The translations under genes and the position numbers were made by a program. Positions 13,741 to 25,984 of a stretch of 64,000 nucleotides of DNA are shown here, one piece after another. How positions within the stretch are numbered: the first letter of the stretch is position 1; each line of letters begins with the position of its first letter. This DNA comes from Dugong dugon (taxonomy: Eukaryota; Chordata; Mammalia; Sirenia; Dugongidae), in contig CM057471.1 of NCBI GenBank assembly GCA_030035585.1, positions 97,155,819-97,219,818 on the forward strand. The letters run 5' to 3'. The notes beneath the pieces were generated by a model. That model made no database searches. It had not been told where the DNA came from and was given only the letters and a program-made list of their open reading frames with translations.

Positions 13741-15050
13741 GGGCCATCAACTGAGAAGCAGGCGTGTTGCCTGGGAAAGGAGAGAGTAGTCAGTGGGGAG
13801 CCTCAGACTGCAGCGCAGCACTGGGAAAGTCTCGGCCAGGCTGATGGGGAACCCCAGAGCAAAGACTGCCTGTTAGCAGGTCCCTCATGGCTGAGGGATG
13901 GCTCAGCTCTATTACTCCCACCATGCTCAGTCACTGGCAGCCCAGAGACAGTGTGGCCTCAGAATAAACGCTGACAGATCCCAAAAATGTGGCAGCTGAA
14001 GGCTATCAGCCACTACAAGCCTCCCAGCAGGTTCCCTCTTCAAGGCAGATCTAGTGGTTCATTCCCATGGCTGCCACAGTCCACCCCTTGAGCTGCACAC
14101 ATCCACTTCTCTACCCATATTTGAAGAGCAGCTCTTGCACAGTTTCTGTGGATCTCTCTTAAGCGGAAACTTAGAAAAGCAACATTAGCAGGACCAACTT
14201 CATCCCCATTGTTGTCAACTGTTCTCAGGGCTGCAATTGATCATCTCCATCCCCCAGCTATCACCTCCTACAGTTCTTGGCAACTGATCTATTTAAGTGA
14301 CCCAAACCCTCTTTGTTGATCGGTCTGAGGCCCTGGTAATCGTATAATTCTCAATCAAGAGTAGCTGCAACCTGCCCATTCACAGTTAAAAATGGACAAG
14401 GGAGTACCAAAAGGAAATAAGTGCATCACCTGAATTCCACACGCATTCGATCCTGCCTGCTCCCATTGTGTAAAAGCAACCCTACCTCCTCTAGCTGATA
14501 CAGATCAATTACCTTGCCAAGACAGTAAAACCTCTACTTGCCTGCTGGTTCCTTAAATTGGATACTTTCTGAGGTAATTGGAGCCCCATGGTAAGACTGC
14601 ACCCACTTTGGGGACCAGGACTTCTGACCCTGCAGAGCCTAGAGGTGCAGGGACAGGAAGCACAAGGTCCTCCTGTGAGACACTGGGAGTGATGGTGAGT
14701 AGGGCCCTTCTCGCTCCATCCTTCTGGTATTTTTCCTATTGGGGATACAGAGTCATGCAGAAGTTTCAAATTTAGGGCAACTGCTGCATCCTAAAAAATG
14801 GTAACCAATCCTGGCAGTGTATTTCCTCTGAGTTGGAGCTTCACCTGTGCCTTTCAAAGGCCATTCTAGCACTCCACGAAGCCAGCTGCCTCTGGGTGGT
14901 ACATTATGTGATATAACCAGTGGCTGTCATGCATAGGCCCACTCCACACATCTTTCTCAGTAAAAGTTAAGTCCCCTGCTCTGATGCTATGCTGTGTGTG
15001 ATCCCATATCTGTGGATCAAGGAGATGACTAGAAGCATAAAATACACACT
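13741..15050 (-). mobile_element. Probable ERVL internal (pol) fragment, antisense
   Basis: A GC-richer stretch unlike its surroundings. Phrases such as CCACGAAGCCAGCTGCCTCT, GGTACATTATGTGATATAAC and GCATAGGCCCACTCC resemble the antisense of the ERVL polymerase-integrase region seen in many mammals. It is decayed, with only short frames, and no matching LTR adjoins it. I cannot fix the family; the call rests on remembered similarity. Confidence 0.4.
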
Positions 15051-15423
15051 AAGTTGCCAAGTAAAAATGATGAATTACACTAGATGCTAAAGAAAAAACA
15101 AGATATAGTTGCTGCCTTAAGAAGAATCAAATACCTATAGCACCGTTCTCCTTCATCATTACATACTATACTGACATCAAGAGTATGCAAATGGCTTTAT
15201 ACTGATACACCATCAACACAAAAACTGAACTATAATCACTGAAAATGGTCCAGCCTCACCAAAAGGTCAAATAATGATTCACTACTTGGCAACACTTAAT
15301 AGTATTTGTAATATCTAATATTACTTGGCAATATTTAATAACCTTAATTACTGCTTTTATGAATCTCAAATTATTATACACTGTACATTTCCAATTTAAA
15401 ATTTCAAACTTTACAACAAAATG

Positions 15424-15584
15424 GAGTCCTGGAGGCACAGTGGTTAAGAGCTCAGCTGCTAACCAAAAGGTCAGCAGTTTGAATCCACCAGCCACTCCTT
15501 AGAAACCCTATGATGCAGTTCTACTCTGTTGTATAGGGTTGCTATAAGTTGGAACCGACTCAACAGCAATGGGTTTTTGGTTTG
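15424..15584 (+). mobile_element. AfroSINE, internally shortened
   Basis: Head GGAGTCCTGGAGGCACAGTG, B box AGCAGTTTGAATCCACC, then a jump from CCACTCCTTAG to AAACCCTATGATGCAGTTC and the usual tail ending TGGGTTTTTGG. It lacks the middle AGAAAGATGTGGCAG block, as do the copies at 41.7 kb and 55.4 kb, so this may be a subfamily. Confidence 0.93.
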
Positions 15585-16012
15585 ACAACAAAATAGTACT
15601 GTTCATACTGCTTCATTCACAGCCTCTTTTTAAATCATATACCTAAACCCAGTTCAAATGATAAGCAAATTTCTAAATAAATGGTAATATTTTTCCACAG
15701 ATTATTAAAAAATCTGTTTTTATATTCTGAAATTCAATCTAAATTTAAAAACTTCTAAATTGTCCAATTGTCAGGTTTAGTATGCTGGTTTCTTTTGAAT
15801 AAGTAATGAGCTTAAAAAATGAACAAAATAAACACACAAGGACAATTTTCAAAGCAATGCAAAACTTCCAAGGCAGGGTAAAAAATGACAATAACTTTAA
15901 TTTGGAGTAATGTTCTTCTTAAATACCAAACTAACTTTTTTTTTTTTTTTAAAGTATGCTTCATATTTTGACAATGGTCTTATTCAGAAGGGAGAAGAAA
16001 TCTGCAACTCAC

Positions 16013-16725
16013 CTTTGTACACCATAAGGCCTTTCTAAAATAGGCTCTTTGAATGGAGGTGGAATGTGACCAAAATAATCAGGATAAGCCACCTCTGAAT
16101 ATTCTGGGACAGACTTTGTACTTTTCACAATCTCAACATACAGATCTGAGTCATGGAGTGTTGGTCCATCAGGCACATCAACTGATGCTTGTTCTACTGA
16201 TGAATTAGACTCAGTATCTTCATCATCTTCAGTTTCAACTCCAGTACAGCAAAGCTTCCCTAGCTGAACTGTTCTTCCCTCAAACAGAACATTTCCACAA
16301 GAAGCCATGTGTGGACAAGCTTTAGTGCATGAAAGGACAGTAAGAGGAAGACTGTAGTCCTTCTTCATTCCTGCAGTAAAAGCCGGGGATGTTTCAGAAG
16401 GAATATTCTGCAATGTAATTCGGTCCAAGGCCTTCACAATATCATTATTTACACCATGAACCAGCGAAATAGTTCTATTCTGATCATCTAGCTGCTGTTG
16501 TAACATTTTGTCATTATCTTTTGTCTCTTCTTTTGCTAGATCCACAAAGGTGGGCTTATCATCTTCATCTCCTTTAAAAGATACATTCTCCTTCATTACA
16601 ACATCTTTCCTTAAATCACCTGAATTCCCAGATGGTTCTTCTCCTGCTGTAGGAACAACAATAGGACCACGGACTTTTCCTTCAAATACAAAAGGCTTTG
16701 GTTCTTTGGAGATTAAATCATAGTC
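16013..16725 (-). CDS. AGTPBP1: AGTPBP1 large linker exon, about residues 435-674
   Basis: The largest exon here, 713 bp with 237 codons plus two bases. It starts [20 protein letters not shown], runs through an acidic, variable stretch ([20 protein letters not shown] and [17 protein letters not shown]), and ends in the strongly conserved [20 protein letters not shown] and GVQR. The first two thirds are probably disordered and diverge from human; the last 60 residues lead into the domain before the peptidase. A cysteine-bearing segment ([18 protein letters not shown], then LCCTG) is kept; whether it binds metal is unknown. The acceptor is TTTTCGAAG, unusual in lacking a pyrimidine at -3; the donor is GTGAGT. 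The frame is open along its whole length. Confidence 0.97.
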
Positions 16726-16829
16726 CTTCGAAAATAAAAAATAAATAAAAAATAAAAGTTTAATGTTTTATCTATAAATATTAAAATGTATTAACACACC
16801 TAAGATCATAAACTCCTCAAATTCACATG

Positions 16830-17860
16830 GAATCACAAGGGGTCCCAAATAGGCAAAACAATCTTGAATAAATTTTAAAAAAGAAGGAAGACTCACACAT
16901 CCATATATGATAAAGCTAACTAATCAAGGCAATGTGGTGCTGATATAAGGACAGACATACAGACCAGTGCAACAGAACTGAAAATCTAAAACCCATACAT
17001 CTATGGCCAAGTGATTTTTGTAAGGAAGCAAAATCCCCTCAGTGGGGAAAGAAAGCTCTCTTCAATAAATGGTGCTGAGGCAACTAAATCTCCACATGCA
17101 AAAGAATAAGGTTGGGCCCATATTCACACTGCATACAAAAATTAATTCAAAATGGATCAGTGACCTAAATATAAGAGCTAGAACTATAATATTCTTAGAA
17201 AACATAAGGGTAAAGCTTCAAGACGTTCTTTTAGGCAACTGATTCTTAGATATGATACCAAAAGCACAAGGAACAAGAGAAAAAAAAACAGATAAACTGG
17301 ACATCATTAAAACTAAAAACTTCAGTGCACAAAGGGACACTATCAAGAAAATGAAAAGACAACCTACAGAATGAGAGAAAACATTAAGCTAGAAATTAAT
17401 GGGTGCCAATCTTAAGAGGCTAATGCAAAATAAATAAATAAAACCAAAAAAAGAAGGCAGGAAAATCAACACATGGAATTTTAAGTATATTATTTAGAGA
17501 TGTTAGGATTAACTTCAAAAGCATATTAAAAGTGACTGCATGAAATAGCAGGTGGGAGACGGGCTGCTATTTGTCCTGATTAAACTATGTAAAACTATTT
17601 GACTCTTTAGAGTTTATGCATACACTGCTTTAATAAAAATATAGAATCAAATTAAAAAAGGAAAAAAGAAAGAAAAAACAAAACATAAAAGCCCATATGG
17701 TAAATGTAATCACGCTACCATGGAAGTATTAAAAGAGAGCTGTGAAAATGTAGAATTTTCACACTTCCAAAATTCTGCCATGGAGAAACAAGAGCAAATG
17801 AAACTATAAATAATGTCACTAAGAAAAAATAATCACAGCTTAAAAGTATCATAAAAAAAG
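16830..17860 (+). mobile_element. L1 ORF2 fragment and old L1 tail
   Basis: ORF2 sequence is clear at about 16900-17385 (CAATGTGGTGCTGATATAAG, CTTCAATAAATGGTGCTGAG, AAATGAAAAGACAACCTACA). From about 17440 the sequence looks like an older L1 3'UTR ending in TTAATAAAAAT near 17640. Frames are broken throughout. Confidence 0.65.
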
Positions 17861-18844
17861 CCACCAGCCAACATAATATTTAATGGAGAAAGACTGAAAG
17901 CTTTCCCCTTGAAGTCAGGAACAAGACAAGTTGCTCACTCTCACCATTTCTACTCAATATTGTATTAGAAGTTCTAGCCAAAGCAATAAGACAAGAAAAA
18001 CAAATAAAAGGTATCCAAACTAGAAAGGAAGAAGTAAAATTATCTCTACTCATGGATGACATGATCCTATATACAGAAATTCCAAGAGTCCACAAGAAAA
18101 CTTCTAGAGCTAGTAGAGGAATTTAGCAAAGTTGCAGGGTACAAGGTCAACAAAAATTAGCTGAGTTTCTATACACCACCAATGAGAATCTGAAAGGGAA
18201 ATTAGGGAAACAATTCCATTTACAACAGCATCTAAGAGAATAACATAGCTAGGAATAAATCTAACCAGGGACATGAAGGATTTATACAATGAAAACTACA
18301 AAACACTGCTGCAAGAGATTCAAGAAGACTTAAATAAATGGAAAGATGTTCCATGTTCATGGATTGGAAGAGTTTATATTGTTAAGATGTCAATACTACC
18401 CAAAGTGATCTACAGATTAAATGTAATCCCAGTCAAAATTCCAATAGCCTTCTTTACAGAAATAGAAAAATCAATCCTTAACTTCATATGGGATGGCAAG
18501 AGGCCCCAAATAGTTAAAACAATGCTGAAAGAGAAGAACAAAGTAGGAGGACCCACACTTCCTGATTTAAAACATACTGTATAGCTACAGTAATCAAAAC
18601 AGCCCGGTAGTGGTATAACAACAGACACGTAGACCAACAGAATAGAATTGAGGGTCCAAAAATAAACCAACAACTGATTTTTGACTAAGGTGCTACATCC
18701 ATTCAATGGGGAAAGAAGAGTCTCTTCAATAGATGGTGCTGGGAAAATTGGATTTCCACATGCAGAAAAATGAAACAGGATCCATGCCTCACACCACACA
18801 CAAAAACAAATTCAAAATGGATTAAGGACCTAAATTTGCAAACT

Positions 18845-18910
18845 GTGTTGATGTTGTTAGATGCCATCGAGTCGGTTTCAACTCATAGCTACCCTAAGTA
18901 CAACAGAACA
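18845..18910 (-). mobile_element. RTE/AfroSINE tail fragment, 66 bp
   Basis: GTTGTTAGATGCCATCGAGT followed by CGGTTTCAACTCATAGCTACC is the reverse of the shared RTE/AfroSINE 3' tail. Flanks TGCAAACT and TGCAAATT look like an 8-bp target duplication, so this is an extremely 5'-truncated insertion into L1 ORF2. Confidence 0.8.
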
Positions 18911-19080
18911 TGCAAATTAAAACCACAAAATTCCTAGAAAAACAAGCAGGGGTAACACTGTTGGGCCTAGATTTCAACACTGGATTATTTAAAATAACAA
19001 AAGCACAAATGGCAAAAGACAAAATAAATAAATGAGACTTCATAAAAATTAAAAACTTTTGTTCATCAAAAGACTTTATC

Positions 19081-19839
19081 AAAAAAGTGAAAGGAGTGGG
19101 GGCAGTTCTACTCTGTCCTGTAGGGTTGCTACGGGTGAGAATCAACTCGATGGCAACAGGTCTGGTTTGGGTTTTTTTCCTATAGTTTAGTGGAAACAGT
19201 TGTCGTCCCTCTTTGAAACTGATCTCTCACTCAGTAGAGTGACTAACTCATCCAGAATTGCCTGGGACTTACCTCATTTTAGCACAGTAAATCTCACATC
19301 CTAGGAACACCTTCAGGAACAGGTCAACCAGGACAGCTGGTCACCCTTAGAGCTTTTATTCCATCTCTTTCTGCATGGTGGTAGAAGTCCCCCATCCCCC
19401 AACTAATCATTCAATCTTTTGCGCTGATCACCCTCCCTCCTTCTCACACCCTCAAAAGAGTTTACGGGGTCTGTTACTAAACAACTCAACATCTCCAAAC
19501 TTAAACCACACCCTGCCTTTTCTCCAAAAACCTCCAAGGTATTCAAGTAGACATGCTCTGCTGACACTGTAGACTCAACATATCCCAAACTAAATTCATT
19601 CTCTTCCCACAAACACAGGTCCCTGTGCAGAGGGGTACTGCCACTTTGGAGGCAATCATATACAAAAGGCAATGTGATAATAAATACTGGAATTTAAATT
19701 ATGCATACCTATCTACCATAGAGAAACATTTGCATGTCTTTAAAGGAAGTAGATACAAGAAAGTACATTAGACCATTATTTGTAATAATAAAAATGGAAA
19801 CTACTCAACAGTTGTAAAAAAAAAAAAAAAGTGAAAGGA
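19081..19839 (+). mobile_element. Poly(A)-tailed retrocopy beginning in an AfroSINE tail
   Basis: The flanks AAAAAAGTGAAAGGA at 19081-19095 and 19825-19839 are identical target-site duplications inside L1 ORF2. The insert opens with about 80 bases of AfroSINE tail (GGGGCAGTTCTACTCTG-like), continues for about 640 bases that I cannot assign, shows AATAAA at 19787-19792, and ends in 15 A starting at 19816, 24 bases later. Target duplication, A-rich target, poly(A) and a correctly spaced signal show L1-type retroposition of a polyadenylated transcript. It may be a SINE-led 3' transduction or a 5'-truncated copy of an mRNA 3'UTR. No coding frame is recognised. Confidence 0.85.
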
Positions 19840-21595
19840 CAAGCTACCAACCTGGAGAATATCTTCAGAAACCATATATCCCGCAAGAATCTTACCAACC
19901 AAAATATATATAAAACTTCAACAACTTAACAACAAAAAGATAAATAATCCAATCATAAAATGGGCAAAGGACTTGAATAGACATTTCACCAAAGAGGACA
20001 CTCAAATGGCCACCAAATACATGAAAAGTTGCTTATTATAATCAGCCATGAGAGAGATGCAAATCAAAACCCCAGTGAGGCACCATTTCACTCCTACTAG
20101 GATGGCTAAAATACAAAAACAGAAAATAACAAATGCTGAAGAGGATGTGGTGAAATTGGAACCCTTATCTATTGCTGGTAGGAATGCAAAATGGTACAGC
20201 CTCTGTGGAAAACAGTATAGCGGTTCCTCAAAAAACTAAAACTAGAACTACCATATGACCCAGCAAATCCACTCCTAGGTATATACCCAAAAAACTTGAA
20301 AGTAAAGACTCAAAAAGAGACTTGTACTCCAATGTTCACTGCAGTACTATTCAGGATAGCCAAAAGGTAGAAACAACCTAAATGCCCATTAACAGATGAA
20401 TGGATAAACAAAATGTGGTACACACTACAAAGGAATACTACTTGGCCAGCAGAAGAAATGAAGTCTTGATACTTGCTACAGTATGGATGGAGCTTGAAGA
20501 CACTATGCTGTGCAAAATAAGCCAATCACAAAAGGACAAATATTGAATGACCTCACTTTTATAAGAAAGACAAGAAAAGGCAAATGTATAGAGACCAAAG
20601 TTTATTAGTGGTTGCCAGGAATGGGAGGGAAGGGGAAAAGAGGGGTCAAGGGTGATGGAAAAATCACATTAATTAAAGGTAGGGTTGCACAACCGATTAT
20701 TGTAATTACTGTCAATAAGTTGTACACCTATTAAAAAGCTGAATTGGCAAAAGTTGAGCTGCTGAGGCTGCTTATGTACAACCAAACATCTTATAGGATT
20801 TGGTTCTTGGTTTGGAGGTTTAGGGTCATGGTTTAATGGGACATCCCAGTTTACTGGCCTAATAACGTGTTTAGTGCTTCTATTCTACCTCCTAGTTCAC
20901 TGTGTAGTGCCTGGGGTCTTAAAAGCTTGTATGCAGCCGTTCAAGGCACAACAATTGGTCTCTATCCACCTGGAGCAACAGAGGAAGAAGGAGAGTCAGG
21001 GACAGGAGGATACGGAATGTGTGGCTAACTGCCTCCATGAACAACGGCCTCCTCTGCCATGAGACCAGAAGAACTGGATGGTGCCCAGCTACCATTACTG
21101 AACATTTTGATCAAAGATTCCATAGAAGAATCCTGACCAAAGGGGAAAAAACGCAGAACAGAATTTCAAATTCTCATGGACTCTAGACTTTCTGGAGCCA
21201 TGGAAAGTGGATGAACCCCTAAAACTATTTCCCTGAGATAATCTTTAAACCTTAAACCAAAAATATCCCAACATCTTCTTAAAACCAAACAATAGTTTAG
21301 CTTAACTAGTAAAAAATGTCTGCCTTGAGCTTTATGCTCTTTTAACAACTATCTATTTTGGGATCTGATTGACAACAGCAAATGGAAAGATTAGACAGGG
21401 ACCTTAGGAGGTAGTATGTTTATGTTAATGAGGCAGGAACAACTCAGAAAAGGAGGGTGAGAATGGTTGCACAGCTCGAAGAATGTAATCAATGCCACTA
21501 AATTGTATGTTTAGAAAACTGTTGAACTGGTGTATGTTTTGCTGTGTATATTCTCAACAACCACAAAATAAATAAAATCTAGGGGGAGGAAAAAA

Positions 21596-22943
21596 AGCAG
21601 AGTAAGGTTCCCTCAAAAAGTCTGTTGATAATTACTTTAACTCCATATGACACCTTCAAATGAAAGTCATTTTGTTTCCATGTGGGCACTGAACACATAT
21701 CTGGAAACAAAGTGGGTGGTGGCTGGGGTTCAAACACACACATCAAGTCATTTTAAATTTCAATAGGCAGTGCTGAGAATGACATGTAAATCCAAGTTGA
21801 AAGTCATTATCAAAATTAATTTCATTTATCTTTAATCTCTCAGGACCTATCAGGAATTGGTAAGTTATGGCTAAGTAAAATTATTCCAAACACTTCCTAA
21901 CTGGAACCAACCAATTTTTTTATTCCTTGAAAGCACCTCACTTAAATGTGCTGTAGGCACACATTTCATAAAACAGACACTAAAGTACTTGAACAGTGCA
22001 CAACTCTGAAACTTAAAACTGAGAAAGATAGTCAAGTGCCAACACAATGACTTGAAAAGTAATTTTCCAATAAAAGACAATGTGTTATTTCCTGTATCAT
22101 GGGCAACAGATGGAGAGCTCTGGCCTTGACACCATTTACAAAATTATTCTGCTCTATTCCCACGTCAAAACTACAATTTGTAATCACATTATATATTTCT
22201 CATACGGACATAAATAGGGAAGAAGATAGGTGATTTCTTCAGACAATCATCAATTCCCTCCCACAATATTTTTCTGCTTTGATTTAGCAGTATTTGTTGC
22301 CTCCGGATATTTTATTTTCAAGGGGTTCTTAGCTGGGCACAAGGGTATTAAAAGAGGAGCCAGATATTTGCTATAGGTTGAAAGGAAAAAAGTTACTCTG
22401 TACCCTTTCCAAATTGCTTCTCTGTGCTTTTCTTTTCTTTGACAAACACCCTCTCATTCATTCCTGCCCTCCCTCTACTACCTTCCAAGGAACCTCAAAT
22501 CTACGGGAAGCACCAAAACATGGTGGAAGGTGGGTTGGGGGACTTGCTGCTGCTTCTCCCACTGCATCCAATAGCAGAATAACTGGAACTATGAAATGTA
22601 AACACTAGCTGGCAAATATTTCTTTTTTTTTTTTTAATCATATATAAGCTGACATTAAAGATTTTTTTCTTTAAACAACTAGGAATTAAGTGTATGGAAA
22701 TGAGGGAGGAGGAAGGGCTTCTGCATCAAGGGCTAAATAAATCTTGGAAATTATCTAGTTCAAACCTGTATTTTATAGTTTAAGATCCTCCACAGTTTCA
22801 AGGACTTACCCAAGTACCCAGCACAGTTGAGCAGCAGAGTGAGAATAAGAAACTAGATGTACTAAATGCCATCAATTCAATCAACTTTATCATTATTTGC
22901 TCTGTAATCCAGGCTGAATAATTATATTCTAGTAAATGAGGAT
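21596..22943. other. Unassigned intron
   Basis: About 1.3 kb of intron. A faint MER5- or MIR-like piece may be present at 22735-22855. No gene or RNA was seen. Confidence 0.5.
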
Positions 22944-22947
22944 GTTA

Positions 22948-23453
22948 CGGATTGAATAGTGTCCGCCAAAAATGTGTGCCCACTTGGCTAGGCCATGATT
23001 CCTAGTAGTGTGTGGCTGTCCTTCATTTTGTGATCTGATTATCCTACATGTTATAAATTCTAACCTCTATGATGTTAATGGGGTAGGATTAGAGGAAGTT
23101 ATGTTAAATGTGGCAGGACACAATCTACAAGATTAGGTTGTTTCTCAAGTCAATCTCATTTGAGATTTTTATAAAAGAGAGAAGTGAGGGATATCCTAGC
23201 ACCAAGCAAGAAGAGCCAGGAGTGGAGTGCGCCCTTTTGGACCTGGGTTCCCTGCGCTGAGAAACTCCTAGACCCAGGGGAAGACGAATGCCAAGACCTT
23301 CCCCCAGAGCCGACAGAGAGAGAAAGCCTTCCCCTGGAGCTGGCACCCTGAATTCAGACTTCTAGCCTCCTAAACCGTGAGAAAGTATATTTGTTTATTA
23401 AAGCCATCCACTTGTGGTATTTCTGTCATACCAGCAATAGATAACTAAGACAG
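22948..23453 (+). mobile_element. MaLR-like solo LTR, copy 2
   Basis: From TGTTACGGATTGAATAGTGT to AGATAACTAAGACA, about 505 bp, with flanks GAGGA and GAGGG as a probable target duplication. It shares GGCCATGATTCCTAGTAGTG with copy 1 and TCAAGTCAATCTC with copy 3, so its 5' half looks like a mosaic of the other two. Confidence 0.78.
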
Positions 23454-23559
23454 AGGGTAAGATATGTTAAAAAGTCACTCTCCTTGTGAACCAACTCTGA
23501 TTTTAAGATTTCAATTTCTCCTCCTTTCTCTCTTCCCCCTGGTTATACAGTGAACTATT

Positions 23560-23573
23560 GGGGGGGGGGGGGG
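23560..23573. repeat. G14 homopolymer
   Basis: Fourteen consecutive G on the plus strand (C on the AGTPBP1 transcript), 385 bases after the donor of the exon at 23958-24074. The length is likely to be error-prone in sequencing. Confidence 0.95.
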
Positions 23574-23957
23574 AGAAAAATTTAATATACATCAATTCTA
23601 TTTTTAATTCAGCACTTTGTTAGCTCTCATCTCCATCTTAAACGAACAAAATAGATACAAACAAGACTCTAACATATGACTCTGAAATGTCATTTTAAAA
23701 TACATAAGAGTAAAAAACTATGTCAATTAAAGGTGATAAACCAAAGATAGAAAAATTAAACAGCTAGTCCAACCCCTGTTTTTTAACAGGTAAGCTATCT
23801 GTAGCTCTGAATGTTTAAATAATTGTCCAGGGCCACTCAGAAAAGCAATACTATTTTTTCCTTCTTAGGAATGAAAGCAGTGATTAAAGGCCTAAGGGAG
23901 ATAAAAAAAACCTCTTTATTAAAATCAGGTAAGATACTGAATTTTCTATGTTTATAC

Positions 23958-24074
23958 CTGAAAATCATCAACAAGCTCAGGGAAAAGGTGTTCATACATT
24001 TTTAGTTCTTCTAGAGCTCGTCCTAGTTCTTGCTGAGGTTTTAGTTTGTTAATATCCGTTTCAATATCTTCGTT
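23958..24074 (-). CDS. AGTPBP1: AGTPBP1 coding exon, about residues 396-434
   Basis: A 117-bp exon of exactly 39 codons, phase 0 at both ends, encoding [20 protein letters not shown] and then [19 protein letters not shown]. It follows the acidic linker and looks like a short helical, conserved segment. The acceptor is CTTATTTCAG and the donor is GTATAA, which is weak after the first two bases. Being symmetric, it could be skipped without breaking the frame. Confidence 0.96.
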
Positions 24075-24486
24075 CTGAAATAAGACAAATAGCACGTCAT
24101 CAGTGAAGGAAACCATAAAAATTACAGAATGTATTTTTAGATTTAAAATTTTCCAAATTATTAATTACATGTAATTAGAATCAGAGAGTAATCACTGAAT
24201 GAAAGTTTTATTTAATTTTACCTTACATTCAAATTTGCTTATTATTTTGAGGTTGTTGTTGTTAATGCTGTTAATTTTTGTTTGGTTTTTGCCAGATATT
24301 CTAATATAACACAGTATTTGGGCTCCTCAAGACAGAAAAACCACATGTATGTCTATGTAGTATCTCAAGTCACATTGGTATGTCACTATTATGTATGCTG
24401 TCAACACTGCTGAACACTTTCAAACTGCATATGTACAACTCATTCATGACAGGAAGTTAGAAACAGAAATATACAGATATACTTCT

Positions 24487-25158
24487 GTGATGCTCTCTAA
24501 CCAGAAAAACTTTAAGTCACTAGCAGCTTACAAGCTGTTAGAAACTATGATGGTTAAGTCATCAAAAAAGTTATTTAGAAAATTTTTAACTTTAGGAATT
24601 GATAATTTCATAAGCAACTCCTTAATCTCTCAAAAAGCAATATCAGTGATGTTGTACACAACCCCTTAATCTCTAAAAGATGCAACATCGGGCAATCGTC
24701 TATCCTTGAAGATGTAACACACTAAACGTAACATCACTTGGCCCTATCATATCAGAACTAGGCTACAAAATTATATATAATTTTCTTCCTTTGAGAGAAG
24801 AGCAGAGGCAAGAGACCCTTCTCTAGACTCTGATACTCTCCGAAGAGGAGACTCTGCTAGAAACTAAAACTGAGACTCTGCCCACCACCGCCAACCTCAG
24901 ACCCTAGCTACAAGGGGCCTCCACCAAGTTCAAGCTGTGGTCAAGCCTTTCTCTCAAGACCTCTCATAAAAGGCAAAAACCAAAAGTCTAAAGACTGGGA
25001 CTCTAGCCAATAAATCAGCATTGTAACTGTTAAATTCTGATTCTCCAGTGCTTAAAATGTATGTCTTCAGGTCTTAGCCGTGTACCTTGCAATAAACTAA
25101 ATGACTTTATATATGACAAAGTTGAATTTCTACTGATTTCTAAAATTAAAAACCTTCC
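24487..25158 (+). mobile_element. ERV-like solo LTR, copy B
   Basis: It starts TGTGATGCTCTCTAACC and shares the block order of copy A at 3657. A TATA-like ATTATATATAATTTTC precedes GAGAGAAGAGCAGAGG, and TTGCAATAAACTAAATG near 25089 is the poly(A) signal region, giving a normal U3-R-U5 order on the plus strand. The ends are approximate. Confidence 0.58.
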
Positions 25159-25299
25159 AGGACATCACAGTATCAAGATCAAGGCTAAGTATGCTTTCCC
25201 CAATCTCTCTAATTACGCTCATATTAAAGGGCAGTAAAACTTAAAAGAACTGAATTGAAAAACATATGTATATGGTGGTGACAGTGGTAATAATCAAAA

Positions 25300-25505
25300 G
25301 AGCTAACAGTCATTTAAAACTCAGAATGTATAAAGCAGTATGCTAAGCATTTTACATAGATGATCTAATCTACATAAGAACGCTATGAAGTAGATAGTAT
25401 CTTTAACCCCACTTAACTGAAGAAGAAACTCAGACACAAAGAGGTTAAGTGGGTTGCCAGAAATTACACAGCCTGCAAAGACAAGGGCCAGGAAGCAAAA
25501 CCAGT
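25300..25505 (-). mobile_element. MIR SINE
   Basis: Reverse-strand MIR: TGCTAAGCATTTTACATAG, CTGAAGAAGAAACTCAGACA, CAAAGAGGTTAAGTGGGTTG and ATTACACAGC follow the MIR consensus in order. Confidence 0.75.
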
Positions 25506-25778
25506 CAGGGTGATTCACAGCATACATTTTTAGCCAATATGAAGTACTGCCTCAATATAGACTAATGATTACCAAGCACTCTTACACTCTATGGTCAATA
25601 AAGTTCACTTAAAAAGCTCAGTGTCACCAATCATTCTGTTTTTTGGGGGGCTAGGGGGTAAAGAGTAGAGCAAAAGCCAGAAATTATTCCTATGCCCCTT
25701 TAGGAAAGAAGAGGGTAAACTTAAAGGAAAAGTATGTCTTCAGAGAAACAGAATATTTGGTCTGTATGCTATTCAGAA

Positions 25779-25984
25779 GGAGCCCTGAGGGCACACTGGT
25801 CAAAGTGCTCGGCTGCTAAACAAAAGGTGGGTAGTTTGAACTCACCAGCAGCTCCACAGAAGAAAGATATGGCAGTGTGCTTCCGTAAGATTATAGCTTT
25901 GGAAACCCCATGGGGCAGTTCTCTCTGTCCTATAGGGTTGCTATGAGTTGGAATTGACTCGACGGCAGTGGGTTTGGTTTTGGG
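25779..25984 (+). mobile_element. AfroSINE with target duplication
   Basis: Full-length copy from GGAGCCCTGAGGGCACACTG to GGGTTTGGTTTTGG. The flanks GTATGCTATTCAGA and GTATGCTGTTCAGA differ at one base and mark the insertion. Confidence 0.95.

Larger units (their letters stand above)
17861..21595 (+). mobile_element. L1 with two nested insertions
   Basis: L1 ORF2 from the reverse-transcriptase region (ATGGATGACATGATCCTATA, the F-A-D-D motif site, altered to M-D-D) to the C-terminal zinc-knuckle region near 20150-20230, then a 3'UTR from about 20755 (GGCTGCTTATGTACAACC) to the A-rich end near 21590. ORF2 is split by an RTE fragment at 18845 and by a retrocopy at 19096. A 103-codon frame at 18273-18584 keeps the core [11 protein letters not shown]. 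The element is dead. Confidence 0.85.

Noticed and set aside
16508-16723. Plus-strand frame of 71 codons
   Set aside because: It is the antisense of the AGTPBP1 large exon and has no support of its own.
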